From: Sphingomonas sp. BK345
GTDB taxonomy: Bacteria; Pseudomonadota; Alphaproteobacteria; Sphingomonadales; Sphingomonadaceae
Reading direction: 5' to 3'
Length of the DNA stretch: 64,000 bases
NCBI RefSeq assembly: GCF_014193845.1
Contig: NZ_JACHZX010000002.1
Span: forward strand, 248,001-312,000
In this document: piece after piece, positions 31,984 through 40,726 of the stretch
How positions within the stretch are numbered: position 1 is the stretch's first letter
Layout of the letters: every line of letters begins with the position of its first letter
Notes under the pieces: model-generated
What the model was told of the DNA's origin: nothing
Database searches by the model: none
Seen by the model: the letters and a program-made list of their open reading frames with translations, nothing else
Position numbers and translations under genes: made by a program

Positions 31984-32090
31984 GCTTCGAGATAAGGTTC
32001 GACGAGCTCAGCCTCTCCTCAGCACGACCAGCTGCGCGCCACCGTTCGTGTTGAGGACGCACTGACCTCGTCGAACTGCGGTCTCGAAGC
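31984..32090. repeat. Inverted-repeat element, family P5 (CTTCGAG ... CTCGAAG)
   Basis: Terminal arms beginning CTTCGAGA and containing TTCGACGAG, TCAG and TCCTCA are repeated in inverse orientation at the other end (TGAGGA ... CTCGTCGAA ... TCTCGAAG). It lies 57 bp after the stop of the upstream molybdopterin subunit gene. Related CTTCGAG repeats are common in sphingomonads. Confidence 0.7.
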
Positions 32091-32147
32091 ACCTCCGCTC
32101 AAGCAGCGATGCTTCTTCGCGCCGCCCACACGCCATACATCTTTTGC

Positions 32148-34352
32148 TCACACCGGCGGCAGTGCGGCGAGCAGCGTGTCGAGCGTCGCGGGGACGTCGC
32201 GCACGCGCACGCCGGTGGCGTTGTGGATCGCGTTGATCACCGCCGCGCCCGCGCCCGAGATGCCGAGCTCGCCAACCGCCTTGGCGCCGGTCTGGTTGGC
32301 GGCGTCGTCGATCTCCTCGACGAAATGGCACTCGATCCGCGGCACGTCCGCGCTCACCGCGACGTGATACTCGCCGAAGTCGGGGTTCACGAAGCGACCC
32401 GAGCGCGGGTCAACCACCGCAGCCTCGCCGAGCGCGTAGCTGATCCCCCATATCATGCCGCCGACCAGCTGGTTGGTCGCGGTGGCGCGGTTGAGCACGC
32501 GGCCAACGTCGAACACGCCCACCATCCGCCGCACGCGCACCTCGCCGGTGACCGCATCGACCGCCACCTCGGCGAAATGCGCGCCGTGGCTCGCCTGGCT
32601 GGTGCGCTGGGCCTGCTGCCCCGGCGTGCTGCGCCCGCGCGCGACGATCGGCGCGTCGCGCACGAGATCGGCGAGCGGCACGGTGCGCGCGCCGGCACTC
32701 ACCATGCCATCGCGCAGCACCAGCTCCTCGGGCGCGGCGTTCATCCGGCGCGCCAGCTCGGCGAGCACCTCCTCACACGCCAGCGCCGCGGCGGAGGTGG
32801 CGCTGCCCGCGCCGAACGAGCCGCCCGAGCCCGCGGTGGGTGGCAAATCGGTGTCGCCGAGCCGCACCGTCACCGCGGCGGGGGCGAGGCCGAGGATCTC
32901 GCCGACGGTCTGCGCCAGGATCGTATAGGTGCCGGTACCGATGTCGGTCATGTCGCACGACACGGTCGCGGCGCCGCCCGCGCCGAGCCGTACTTCCGCC
33001 TCGGCCGACACGGTGAAATTGCCGCGCAGCGCGGTCGCCATGCCGATGCCGATCAGCCACTCGCCGTCGCGCGTGGTGCCGGGGTCGGGCACGCGTTCAG
33101 GCCAGCCGAAGCGCCGCGCGCCCTCGGCGTAGCAGTCGAGCAGCCGGCGGGTGGAGAAGGGGCGCGACGTCGTCGGATCATAGGCCGGCTCGTTGCGGCG
33201 GCGCAGTTCGATCGGATCGAGCCCGAGCTCCTCGGCGAGCTCGTCCATCGCGCACTCGGTGGCGAACGTGCCGATCGCCTCGCCGGGCGCGCGTACCGCG
33301 CCGGTCGGCGGCAGGTTCACGCGGACGAGATCGGTCGTCATCCGCCGCGCCGCGCCGGCGTAGAGCGGGATCGTCCCGAACGGCACCGGCTCGACGAAGC
33401 CCGCATCGTCGTTCTGCTGCGCCACGCTCTCGTGCGCGATCGCGCTGATATGCCCTTCGCGATCGCAGGCGATGCGGACGCGCTGCGTCGTCGGGCTGCG
33501 ATGATGCACCAGATAGGCGGTGTCGCGCCGCGGCAGCACCACCTTGACCGGGCGGCGCAACCGCTCGGCGGCGATGGCGGCGAGGATCACCTCGGGGCCG
33601 ACGCCGGTCTTGCCGCCGAAGCCGCCGCCCACATAGGGCGCGAGCACGCGCACCTTGTCGGGCGCCATGCCGAGCGCGGTGGCGATGGTATTCCGCGCGG
33701 CGCCGACGATCTGGTTGCTTGAGCGGACGGTGAGCACGTCGCCCTCCCACCAGATCGTCGAGGCGTGCGGCTCAAGCGCGGCGGGGAAGTGGGCAGGCGT
33801 GGTGTAGGTGCGGTCGAACACGACGTCTGCGTCGCGCAGCGCGGCGTCGAGGTCGCCGGTGTCGACCGGGGCGAGGAAGGCAGACTTGGGCCGGCGCTCG
33901 ATCGGCAGGTCGGCGGCGTCGTAGCGCCCCGACGATACTTCGGCCTCGACGCGGACCAGCGCCGCCGCCTCACGCGCGATCGCCTGCGTCGCGGCGATGA
34001 CCACCGCGACCGGCTGACCGTAGTGGAAGACGCGGTCGGTGCCCTGGTGCGGCATCGCACGCGAGTTGGCGCCACCCGCTGGCAGGCGTGGGTCATCGTC
34101 GATCACCGCGAGCACGCCGGGCAGCGCGCGAGCCGCCGCCGCGTCGATGCCGGCGACACGGCCGGCGCCGACGGGCGCGCCGACGACCGCGGCATACACG
34201 ACACCCTCCGGGGCGCGCTCATAGGCGTAGGTGGCCGCGCCGGTGACCTTGAGCGGCCCCTCGATGCGGGGCACGGCAGCGCCGAGCACACCCTGCACCG
34301 CGCGCGTCAGCCCGCCCGGCCGCTCCGCCGTGTCGATCGCCTGTTCGATCAT
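32148..34352 (-). CDS. Xanthine dehydrogenase family molybdopterin-binding subunit (paralogue 2)
   Basis: A 734-residue large subunit of a molybdenum hydroxylase. It begins with the domain-1 segment [17 protein letters not shown]. Later segments bind molybdopterin cytosine dinucleotide (YVGGGFGGKTGVG; GAVRAPGEAIGTFATE; GSGGSFGAGSATSA). The catalytic glutamate is in [14 protein letters not shown] near the C-terminus. It resembles the following gene (34518-36761) across its length but is clearly diverged, so it is a second catalytic subunit with perhaps a different substrate. No dedicated FAD or Fe-S subunit lies beside it; it may share those of the PaoABC-like set upstream. Confidence 0.92.
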   Translation of the reverse strand: MIEQAIDTAERPGGLTRAVQGVLGAAVPRIEGPLKVTGAATYAYERAPEGVVYAAVVGAPVGAGRVAGIDAAAARALPGVLAVIDDDPRLPAGGANSRAMPHQGTDRVFHYGQPVAVVIAATQAIAREAAALVRVEAEVSSGRYDAADLPIERRPKSAFLAPVDTGDLDAALRDADVVFDRTYTTPAHFPAALEPHASTIWWEGDVLTVRSSNQIVGAARNTIATALGMAPDKVRVLAPYVGGGFGGKTGVGPEVILAAIAAERLRRPVKVVLPRRDTAYLVHHRSPTTQRVRIACDREGHISAIAHESVAQQNDDAGFVEPVPFGTIPLYAGAARRMTTDLVRVNLPPTGAVRAPGEAIGTFATECAMDELAEELGLDPIELRRRNEPAYDPTTSRPFSTRRLLDCYAEGARRFGWPERVPDPGTTRDGEWLIGIGMATALRGNFTVSAEAEVRLGAGGAATVSCDMTDIGTGTYTILAQTVGEILGLAPAAVTVRLGDTDLPPTAGSGGSFGAGSATSAAALACEEVLAELARRMNAAPEELVLRDGMVSAGARTVPLADLVRDAPIVARGRSTPGQQAQRTSQASHGAHFAEVAVDAVTGEVRVRRMVGVFDVGRVLNRATATNQLVGGMIWGISYALGEAAVVDPRSGRFVNPDFGEYHVAVSADVPRIECHFVEEIDDAANQTGAKAVGELGISGAGAAVINAIHNATGVRVRDVPATLDTLLAALPPV

Positions 34353-34410
34353 CCTGCCTGTCCGAATTGTCCCGCTTCATCCTTAGTATCGGATCCACCG
34401 CCGCGGAAGC

Positions 34411-34487
34411 GTGCTCCGGTGGACGCCGGAGCCCAGGGTCGCGGGCGCCGCGCTCGTCGCTCTGGGCTCCTGCGTTCGCAGGAGCAC
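34411..34487. repeat. Palindromic element, family P4 (complete)
   Basis: Outer arms GTGCTCC ... GGAGCAC, each arm a hairpin (CTCCGG.../...CCGGAG on the left, CTCCTGCG/CGCAGGAG on the right), with CTGGGCTC-type inner flanks. It lies 30 bp after the stop of the paoC-like gene. A single arm occurs at 1194. Confidence 0.75.
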
Positions 34488-34517
34488 GCCCGCACCTCGG
34501 ACATGGTGGGTCTGATC

Positions 34518-36761
34518 CTAGTCCGGCAGGCCGGGCAGCAGCTTGTCGAGCGTGATCGGATAGTCGCGCACGCGCACGCCGGTGGCGTTGTAGATCGCGT
34601 TGGCGATCGCCGCGCCCGCGCCCGAGATGCCGAGCTCGCCGATGCCCTTGGCGTGGATCGGGTTGGCGTGGTGGTCGCGCCCGTCGAGGAACTCGACCTC
34701 CAGCTGCGGGATGTCGGCGTTGACCGGCACGTGATACTCGGCGAGATCGCGGTTCACCACCTTGCCGTTGCGGCGATCGTGGACCAGCTCCTCGCTCAGT
34801 GCCGCGCCGATCCCGAAGGTCATGCCGCCGAGGCACTGCGAGCGCGCGGTCTTGCGGTTGAGGATCCGCCCCGCCTCGAACACGCCGAGCATGCGCACGA
34901 CGCGCACCTCGCCGGTCACCGCGTTCACCTTCACCTCGGCGAAATGCGCGCCGTAGCTCGCCTGGCGGACCGCTTTCTCCTGATGCCCGGGCTGGATCGT
35001 GCCCACGACCTTCATGCCGTCGCCGACCAGCTCGGTGATCTCCACCGCGCGGTTCTCGGCGATGGCGCGGCCGTCCTTCAGCGTCAGCTCGTCGGCGTCG
35101 ACGCCCATCGCCTTGGCGAGCTTCTCGCGCAGCGCCTCGCAGGCGACATAGACCGACGAGCCCGACGAGCCCGCGCCCCAGGAGCCGCCCGAGCCCGCCG
35201 CGGGTGGCGCCTCGCCGTCGCCGAGATGGACGATCACGCGGTCGAGCGGCAGGCCGAGCGTCTCGGCGGCGATCTGCGCCAGGATCGTGTAGGTACCGGT
35301 GCCGATGTCGGTCATGTCGGTCGACACGATCGCGCGACCGTCCCGGGTCAGCTCGACCGAGGCGGACGACTTCTGCAGCATATTCGAGCGCACCGCCGCC
35401 GCCACGCCCATGCCGTGGAGCCACTCGCCGCGCCGGTCGCCGGCGGTCTTCTTGCGCGCCGACCAGCCGAACGCCTCGGCACCGCGGTCGAGGCACGGTA
35501 CCAGCTGGCGGCTGGAGAAGGGCACCTTCTTCTCGGGATCCTGCTCGGGCTCGTTGCGCCGGCGCAGCTCAATCGGGTCGATCCCGATCACCTCGGCCAG
35601 CTCGTCCATTGCCGCTTCCAGCGCGAGCATGCCGACCGCCTCGCCGGGCGCGCGCATCGAGCCGGAGAGCAGCCAGTTGAGCCGCACCAATTTGTGGTCG
35701 GTCAGCCGGTTCTCCGCGGCATAAGCGAAGTGCGTGCCGATTGCGGCAGGCTCGAAATAATCCTCGCCGGGCAGGTTGCTCGCCAGCGTCTCGTGCGCGA
35801 TCGCGGTGAGCTTGCCGTCATGGTCAGCGGCGAGGCGGATGCGCTGCTCGGTGTTCGAGCGACGCACTGTCGCGTCAAACACCTGCTGGCGCGCCATCGC
35901 CACCTTCACGGGCCGGTCGAGCCGCTTGGCCGCGATCGCGGCGGCGACGCTCTCCGGCGCGATGCCGAGCTTGGAGCCGAAGCCGCCGCCGACGTAGCGC
36001 GAGATGATCCGCACCTGATCGTTCTTCACGCCGAGCGCCTGGGCGAGCTGCATCTGGTCAGACGCGACCATCTGGTACGAGCCGTGCAGCATCAGCTTGC
36101 CGTCCTTCCACTCGGCGATCGAGGCGTGCGGCTCCATCGCGGCGGAGTTCTGGCTCGGCGTGGTGTAGGTCTGGTCGACGGTGTAGGCGGCGGACGCCAT
36201 CGCCGCGTCGACGTCGCCCTGGCTCGACTTCGCCGGGATCTGGTCGGCGGGGGGCCGATCGGCCTCATTGCGATGCTCCTCGAAGACGAAGGCACCTTCC
36301 GCCGGCTCGTAGTCGACCTTGACCCGCGCCGCGGCGTCGCGCGCCGCCTCGAACGTCTCGGCGACGACGATCGCGACGATCTCGCCGTGATAGTCGACCT
36401 TCTCCACCCCTTGAGTCGGCGCCTTCTTCTCGCCGCCCTGCTGCGGGTTGCGGATGAAGCTGGGATAATCGGTGATGACGTCAATCACCCCCGGCAGCGC
36501 CTTGGCCTCGGCCGCGACGACGTCGGTGATCGTGCCCGAGCCGAAGGGCGCGCGCACCAGCACGCCGTAGCTGAGCCGCTCGGCTGGGTACTCCGCCGCA
36601 TAGGTGGCGCGGCCGGATACCTTGAGCGGCCCCTCGATGCGGTCGATCGGCTGGCCGATCACGCCCTGCGCGCCGCGGTCGAGCAGGCTGTCGGGGAGGG
36701 GCTTGTCCATGCGGAGCGAGCGATGCTCGTCGCGGCCCAGGACGGTGTCGAGCAGGGTCAT
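34518..36761 (-). CDS. paoC: Molybdopterin-binding subunit, PaoC/YagR-like aldehyde oxidoreductase
   Basis: A 747-residue catalytic subunit of a heterotrimeric molybdo-flavoenzyme like E. coli PaoABC, which oxidises aromatic aldehydes. Motifs are [44 protein letters not shown] and the catalytic Glu in [13 protein letters not shown]. The first bases overlap the FAD-subunit gene by 4 (ATGA), consistent with stoichiometric assembly. Gene order (2Fe-2S, FAD, Mo) is that of paoABC. The substrate is inferred from family only. Confidence 0.9.
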   Translation of the reverse strand: MTLLDTVLGRDEHRSLRMDKPLPDSLLDRGAQGVIGQPIDRIEGPLKVSGRATYAAEYPAERLSYGVLVRAPFGSGTITDVVAAEAKALPGVIDVITDYPSFIRNPQQGGEKKAPTQGVEKVDYHGEIVAIVVAETFEAARDAAARVKVDYEPAEGAFVFEEHRNEADRPPADQIPAKSSQGDVDAAMASAAYTVDQTYTTPSQNSAAMEPHASIAEWKDGKLMLHGSYQMVASDQMQLAQALGVKNDQVRIISRYVGGGFGSKLGIAPESVAAAIAAKRLDRPVKVAMARQQVFDATVRRSNTEQRIRLAADHDGKLTAIAHETLASNLPGEDYFEPAAIGTHFAYAAENRLTDHKLVRLNWLLSGSMRAPGEAVGMLALEAAMDELAEVIGIDPIELRRRNEPEQDPEKKVPFSSRQLVPCLDRGAEAFGWSARKKTAGDRRGEWLHGMGVAAAVRSNMLQKSSASVELTRDGRAIVSTDMTDIGTGTYTILAQIAAETLGLPLDRVIVHLGDGEAPPAAGSGGSWGAGSSGSSVYVACEALREKLAKAMGVDADELTLKDGRAIAENRAVEITELVGDGMKVVGTIQPGHQEKAVRQASYGAHFAEVKVNAVTGEVRVVRMLGVFEAGRILNRKTARSQCLGGMTFGIGAALSEELVHDRRNGKVVNRDLAEYHVPVNADIPQLEVEFLDGRDHHANPIHAKGIGELGISGAGAAIANAIYNATGVRVRDYPITLDKLLPGLPD

Positions 36762-37723
36762 TGCGTGAGATCCCGGAGCGTGGCGATGAGGACGCGCCGC
36801 GCGAGCGGCAGCTTGAAGTCGTTGCTACCGAAGCCTTTGGCGCCGTCGAGCAGCGCGTCGGCGGCGGCCTCGAAGGCGGCGGTACCGGGCGCCTGACCGA
36901 CCAGCGCGGCCTCGACCGCGGGGTTGCGCCACGGCATGTGTGCGAGGCCGCCGAAAGCGAGCGCGGCGGACGCGATCCGGCCGTCCTCGACCGCGATCAC
37001 CGCGGCGACCGAGACGAGCGCGAAGGCGTAGGAGGCGCGATCGCGCACCTTGCGGTAGGTCTGCCCGCCCTGCGGCGGGGCGGGCAGTTCGACATGGGTG
37101 ATCAGCTCGCCCGGCTCGAGCACGTTCTCGATATGCGGCGTATCACCGGGCAGGCGATAGAAGTCGGCGATCGGGATGCGGCGCTTGTCGCCGTCGCCGC
37201 GCTGGGTGACGATCACCGCGTCGAGCGCGCGCATCGCCACCGGCATGTCGCCGGGGTGGGTGGCGATACACTGGTCGCTGGTGCCGAGGATGGCGTGGAT
37301 GCGGTTGAAGCCGCCGATCGCCTCGCAGCCGCTACCGGGCTCGCGCTTGTTGCAGCCCGCGGCGGTGTCGTAGAAGTAATAGCAGCGCGTGCGCTGGAGC
37401 AGGTTGCCGCCAGTGGTCGCCTTGTTGCGTAGCTGGCCGCTCGCGCCCGCCAGCAGCGCGCGGCTGAGCACCTCGTACTTCTCGATCACGCGCGGGTCGG
37501 CGGCGAGGTCGCTGTTGGGCACGAGCGCGCCGATGGTGAGCCCGCCGTCCTCGCGCTCCTCGATCTGGTCGAGGTCGAGGCGGCTGATGTCGACCAGCTT
37601 CTCGGGAGTCTCGACCTGGAGCTTCATCAGGTCGAGCAAATTGGTGCCGCCCGCGATGAAGCGGCCGCCCGCCTGCACCGCCTCGGCGACGCTGCCCGCG
37701 CGGGCATAGTCGAACGTCTTCAT
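36758..37723 (-). CDS. paoB: FAD-binding subunit with [4Fe-4S] insertion, PaoB/YagS-like
   Basis: A 321-residue medium subunit of the molybdo-flavoenzyme. The FAD-binding N-terminus has [14 protein letters not shown] and [20 protein letters not shown]. Four cysteines in [28 protein letters not shown] and [12 protein letters not shown] match the [4Fe-4S]-carrying insertion that distinguishes PaoB and 4-hydroxybenzoyl-CoA reductase from ordinary CO-dehydrogenase-type FAD subunits. It overlaps both neighbours by ATGA. Confidence 0.93.
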   Translation of the reverse strand: MKTFDYARAGSVAEAVQAGGRFIAGGTNLLDLMKLQVETPEKLVDISRLDLDQIEEREDGGLTIGALVPNSDLAADPRVIEKYEVLSRALLAGASGQLRNKATTGGNLLQRTRCYYFYDTAAGCNKREPGSGCEAIGGFNRIHAILGTSDQCIATHPGDMPVAMRALDAVIVTQRGDGDKRRIPIADFYRLPGDTPHIENVLEPGELITHVELPAPPQGGQTYRKVRDRASYAFALVSVAAVIAVEDGRIASAALAFGGLAHMPWRNPAVEAALVGQAPGTAAFEAAADALLDGAKGFGSNDFKLPLARRVLIATLRDLTQ

Positions 37724-38229
37724 GCCGTCACCTCGCGCTGCTCGGCGGCGACCTCGCGGATCGCCTCGACGATGTTGGGATAGGCGGCGCAGCGGCAGAT
37801 ATTGCCGCTCATCCGCTCGCTGATCTCGCTCTCGTCGAAGGTGACGTCACTCAGGTCGGCCGAGGCGTGGCTGGGCCAGCCCTTCTTCACCTCGTCGAGC
37901 ATGCCGACAGCGGAGCAGATCTGTCCCGGCGTGCAATAGCCGCACTGATAGCCGTCGTGCTTCACGAAGGCGGCCTGGAGCGGGTGGAGGTTCTCGACCG
38001 TGCCGAGACCCTCGATCGTCATGATCTCGTCATCCTGGTGCATCACGGCGAGCGTGAGGCAGGCGTTGATGCGGCGACCGTTCACCAACATGGTGCAGGC
38101 GCCGCACTGACCGTGGTCGCAGCCTTTCTTGCTGCCGGTGAGCCCGAGATGCTCACGGCACAGGTCGAGCAGCGAGGTGCGGACATCGACCTCGGCCTCG
38201 TAGGATTTTCCATTGATGGTGAAGTGCAT
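37720..38229 (-). CDS. paoA: [2Fe-2S] subunit, PaoA/YagT-like
   Basis: A 169-residue iron-sulfur subunit. The N-terminal plant-type ferredoxin cluster uses [16 protein letters not shown] and INACLTLA; the C-terminal cluster uses [15 protein letters not shown] and [15 protein letters not shown] at 38229 ([15 protein letters not shown]) is chosen. E. coli PaoA has a Tat signal, but no twin-arginine motif is visible here even in the upstream in-frame sequence, so the enzyme is more likely cytoplasmic. Divergent from the phosphodiesterase gene with 52 bp between starts. Confidence 0.92.
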   Translation of the reverse strand: MHFTINGKSYEAEVDVRTSLLDLCREHLGLTGSKKGCDHGQCGACTMLVNGRRINACLTLAVMHQDDEIMTIEGLGTVENLHPLQAAFVKHDGYQCGYCTPGQICSAVGMLDEVKKGWPSHASADLSDVTFDESEISERMSGNICRCAAYPNIVEAIREVAAEQREVTA

Positions 38230-38281
38230 GGACCGGCCCCTGACTAACATGTGCGAAACGTCGCGGCCGCTTCGGGGGTCC

Positions 38282-39319
38282 GTGCGAACGACTCTCATGG
38301 GGCTGGTGCTATTGCTGGCGCCCGATGCGGCGCTGGCGCAGAAGGCGGGCATGATTCCTCCCGCCGCCCGCCCGCTCATCATCGCGCACCGCGGCGCCAG
38401 CGGCGAGCGCCCCGAGCACACCATCGCGAGCTACACACGCGCGATCGAGCAGGGCGCCGACGTGATCGAGCCCGACCTGGTGCCCACCAAGGACGACGTG
38501 CTGGTCGCCCGCCACGAGAATGAGATCTCGGAGACCACCGACGTCGCGCAGCATCCCGAGTTCGCCGACCGCCGCACCACCAAGACGATCGACGGTCAGT
38601 CGCTGACGGGCTGGTTCGTCGAAGATTTCACCTTGGCCGAGCTCAAGACGCTGCGCGCGAGGGAGCGGCTGCCGCAGCTGCGCCCCGCCAACACGGCGTG
38701 GGACGGGAAGGAAGCTATCCCGACCCTCGCAGAGGTGATCGCGCTGGCGCAGCAGCATCATGTCGGCATCTACCCCGAGACCAAGCACCCGACCTATTTC
38801 CGTTCGATCGGCCACCCGACCGACGCGCTGCTGGTCGCGCAGCTGCGCGCCGCCGGCTGGGACTCGCGCGCGGCACCGGTGTTCATCCAGTCGTTCGAGG
38901 TGGACAATCTCAAGCGGCTGGCGACCATGACCAAGATCCGGCTGATCCAGCTCGTCGCCGCGAAGGGCGCTCCCGCCGACGGCGCCGCGCCGAGCTACGC
39001 GGCGATGGTGACGCCCGAGGGGCTGCGCGCGGTGGCGCGCTACGCCTACGGCCTTGGGCCGGAGAAGGCGATGCTGTGGTCGGGCGCGACCGCGACGCCG
39101 CTGGTGCACGACTCGCACGCGGCGGGGCTCAGGGTGCATCCCTGGACCTATCGCGCCGAGAACGTCTTCCTCGACCCGCGCTTCCGCCGCGGCGACCAGC
39201 CCGCCGCGCACGGCGACCTCCTCGGCGAGATCCGCGCCGCGCTGGGGCAGGGGATCGACGGGTTTTTCACCGATTTTCCTGCTATCGGGGCAGAGGCACG
39301 GGGGTGGGAGTCGAAGTGA
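38282..39319 (+). CDS. Periplasmic glycerophosphodiester phosphodiesterase (GlpQ-like)
   Basis: A 345-residue secreted enzyme hydrolysing deacylated phospholipid headgroups to glycerol-3-phosphate and an alcohol. The GTG at 38282 gives a compact signal peptide (MRTTLMGLVLLLAPDAALAQ); ATGs at 38249 and 38297 are alternatives. The catalytic barrel opens with IAHRGASGERPEHT and GADVIEPDLVPTKDDVLVARH, containing the family metal- and acid-base residues, and ends DGFFTDFPAIG. A small lipoprotein gene overlaps its stop. Confidence 0.9.
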   Translation: MRTTLMGLVLLLAPDAALAQKAGMIPPAARPLIIAHRGASGERPEHTIASYTRAIEQGADVIEPDLVPTKDDVLVARHENEISETTDVAQHPEFADRRTTKTIDGQSLTGWFVEDFTLAELKTLRARERLPQLRPANTAWDGKEAIPTLAEVIALAQQHHVGIYPETKHPTYFRSIGHPTDALLVAQLRAAGWDSRAAPVFIQSFEVDNLKRLATMTKIRLIQLVAAKGAPADGAAPSYAAMVTPEGLRAVARYAYGLGPEKAMLWSGATATPLVHDSHAAGLRVHPWTYRAENVFLDPRFRRGDQPAAHGDLLGEIRAALGQGIDGFFTDFPAIGAEARGWESK

Positions 39320-39597
39320 TGCGTGGGTTCGTGGTGATGATGGCGGCGGTGCCGTTGCTGGCGACCGGCGGGTGCGTGCGGACGGCGTGGAACGTCGCGA
39401 CGCTGCCGGTAAAGGCGGTCGGCAAGGGCGCCGACGTGATGACGACCAGCCCCAAGGAGCGCGACGAGAAATACGTCCGACAGCAGCGCAAGCAGGCCGA
39501 GCGCGACGAGAAGGAGCGGCGCGAGCGCGAGAAGGCGTGCCGCAAGCACCCGGACCGGTGTGAGGCGGCGCCCGGGTATGCGGGGGCGGTGCGCTGA
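39319..39597 (+). CDS. Small lipoprotein of unknown function
   Basis: A 92-residue protein with a lipoprotein signal peptide (GFVVMMAAVPLLATGGC; Cys near residue 19) and a highly charged C-terminal helix (KQAERDEKERREREKACRKH). The ATG overlaps the phosphodiesterase stop (TGATG) with GGGAG upstream. It is probably anchored to the periplasmic side of a membrane. I recognise no named family; coupling to the phosphodiesterase is the only clue. The 225 bp that follow (39598-39822) hold nothing I can identify. Confidence 0.72.
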   Translation: MRGFVVMMAAVPLLATGGCVRTAWNVATLPVKAVGKGADVMTTSPKERDEKYVRQQRKQAERDEKERREREKACRKHPDRCEAAPGYAGAVR

Positions 39598-39822
39598 GCT
39601 GTTTGGCCGGCGCAAGATGACGCATCCGCACCGCTGACAGCGGCTCACGACCGCATCGACCGGGCACCCGCCCCACGGCCGAGATGAATATCGCGGTGGA
39701 ACGGCGCTGCCGCCTGAACCTCGATGCCTCTGCTATACCGCTCCCGTTGCGCACCTCGCCAGCCTAGAGCGAGGTTGAATCACCCGGGACTCATCGGCGA
39801 CTCAGTGAGCAGAGATGACCCG

Positions 39823-40566
39823 TCACGCCTCCGCTCGTGCGCCCACCAGCCAGCTCACGTCCTGCGCTGGCACGCGCTCCTGCCGGCCCGAGACCGACTT
39901 CAGCTGCGCGCGGTCGAGCAGCGTCACGCGCTGGCGGTGGCGCGCGACCAGGCCGGTTTCGACCAACTGGCGGAAGATGCGGTTGACGTGCACCGCGGTG
40001 AGCCCGAGGTGGTCGCCGATCTGCTCCTGCGTCACCGGCAGCTCGAACTCGCTCACCTCCCCGCCGCCGAGCGCGCCGAGCCGCTCGGCGAGGTCGAGCA
40101 GCAGCGCCGCCACGCGCGCCAGCGCCGGGGTTCGACCGACCGCGGCGAGCCGGTCCATCAGCGCCACCCGCTCGCGCTGGATGCTCAGCAGCATCGCCGC
40201 GGCGAAATGCGGCGAGCGCTGGAACAGGTCGCCGAAGGCGGCGAGCGGCACGCGGCTGACGCTCGCGGGGGTCAGCGCGGTCAGCGTGTCGGCGGTGCGC
40301 TCCAGGCACATGCTGGGCGTGCCGAGCAGGTCGCCGGGCAGATGGAATTTGGTGATCTGGCGGTCCCCCCCCGGCAGCAGCACCGAGGAGGCGACCCAGC
40401 CGTCGAGCAGCAGGTAGATATAACGCGGCGACTCCCCCTCGCGGCGCAGTATCGCGTGGCGGGCCAGACGCATCGGTGGCTCGCCCATGGCCTGTATCCG
40501 CTCGAGATCGCCGCTCGGCAACACGATCGACTCATTGAACCGGTGAAGGGGCAGGCTGTGAAGCAC
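39823..40566 (-). CDS. Crp/Fnr family transcriptional regulator
   Basis: A 247-residue regulator. The N-terminal cyclic-nucleotide-binding-like barrel (YIYLLLDGWVASSVLLPGG; FHLPGDLLG) is followed by a long dimer helix and a C-terminal winged helix-turn-helix (VTQEQIGDHLGLTAVHVNRI). There is no Fnr-type N-terminal cysteine cluster, and the ligand is unknown. It is divergent from the large amidohydrolase gene, with 160 bp between starts; that gap contains a loose TTGTCG-N18-TTTAAA promoter-like pair facing the amidohydrolase. Confidence 0.9.
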   Translation of the reverse strand: MLHSLPLHRFNESIVLPSGDLERIQAMGEPPMRLARHAILRREGESPRYIYLLLDGWVASSVLLPGGDRQITKFHLPGDLLGTPSMCLERTADTLTALTPASVSRVPLAAFGDLFQRSPHFAAAMLLSIQRERVALMDRLAAVGRTPALARVAALLLDLAERLGALGGGEVSEFELPVTQEQIGDHLGLTAVHVNRIFRQLVETGLVARHRQRVTLLDRAQLKSVSGRQERVPAQDVSWLVGARAEA

Positions 40567-40726
40567 GTATTTTTCCCGCGTAGACCAATCGTTACGCTAG
40601 CCGGTTCTTGTCGGCCAAGACTCTGACGCACTTTAAAAAGTCAGTGAAATTTCGCGGACGGCCGCGCGGCTTCCCCGCTGCCGTCCCACGCTCTAACGTC
40701 CCGGCCGAAAGGGGAATCTCCGCACA

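Noticed and set aside
33765..36896. 1043-codon plus-strand open frame
   Set aside because: It runs antisense to two well-supported molybdopterin subunit genes; its translation is Arg/His/Asp-rich with no domain. High GC content creates such frames.
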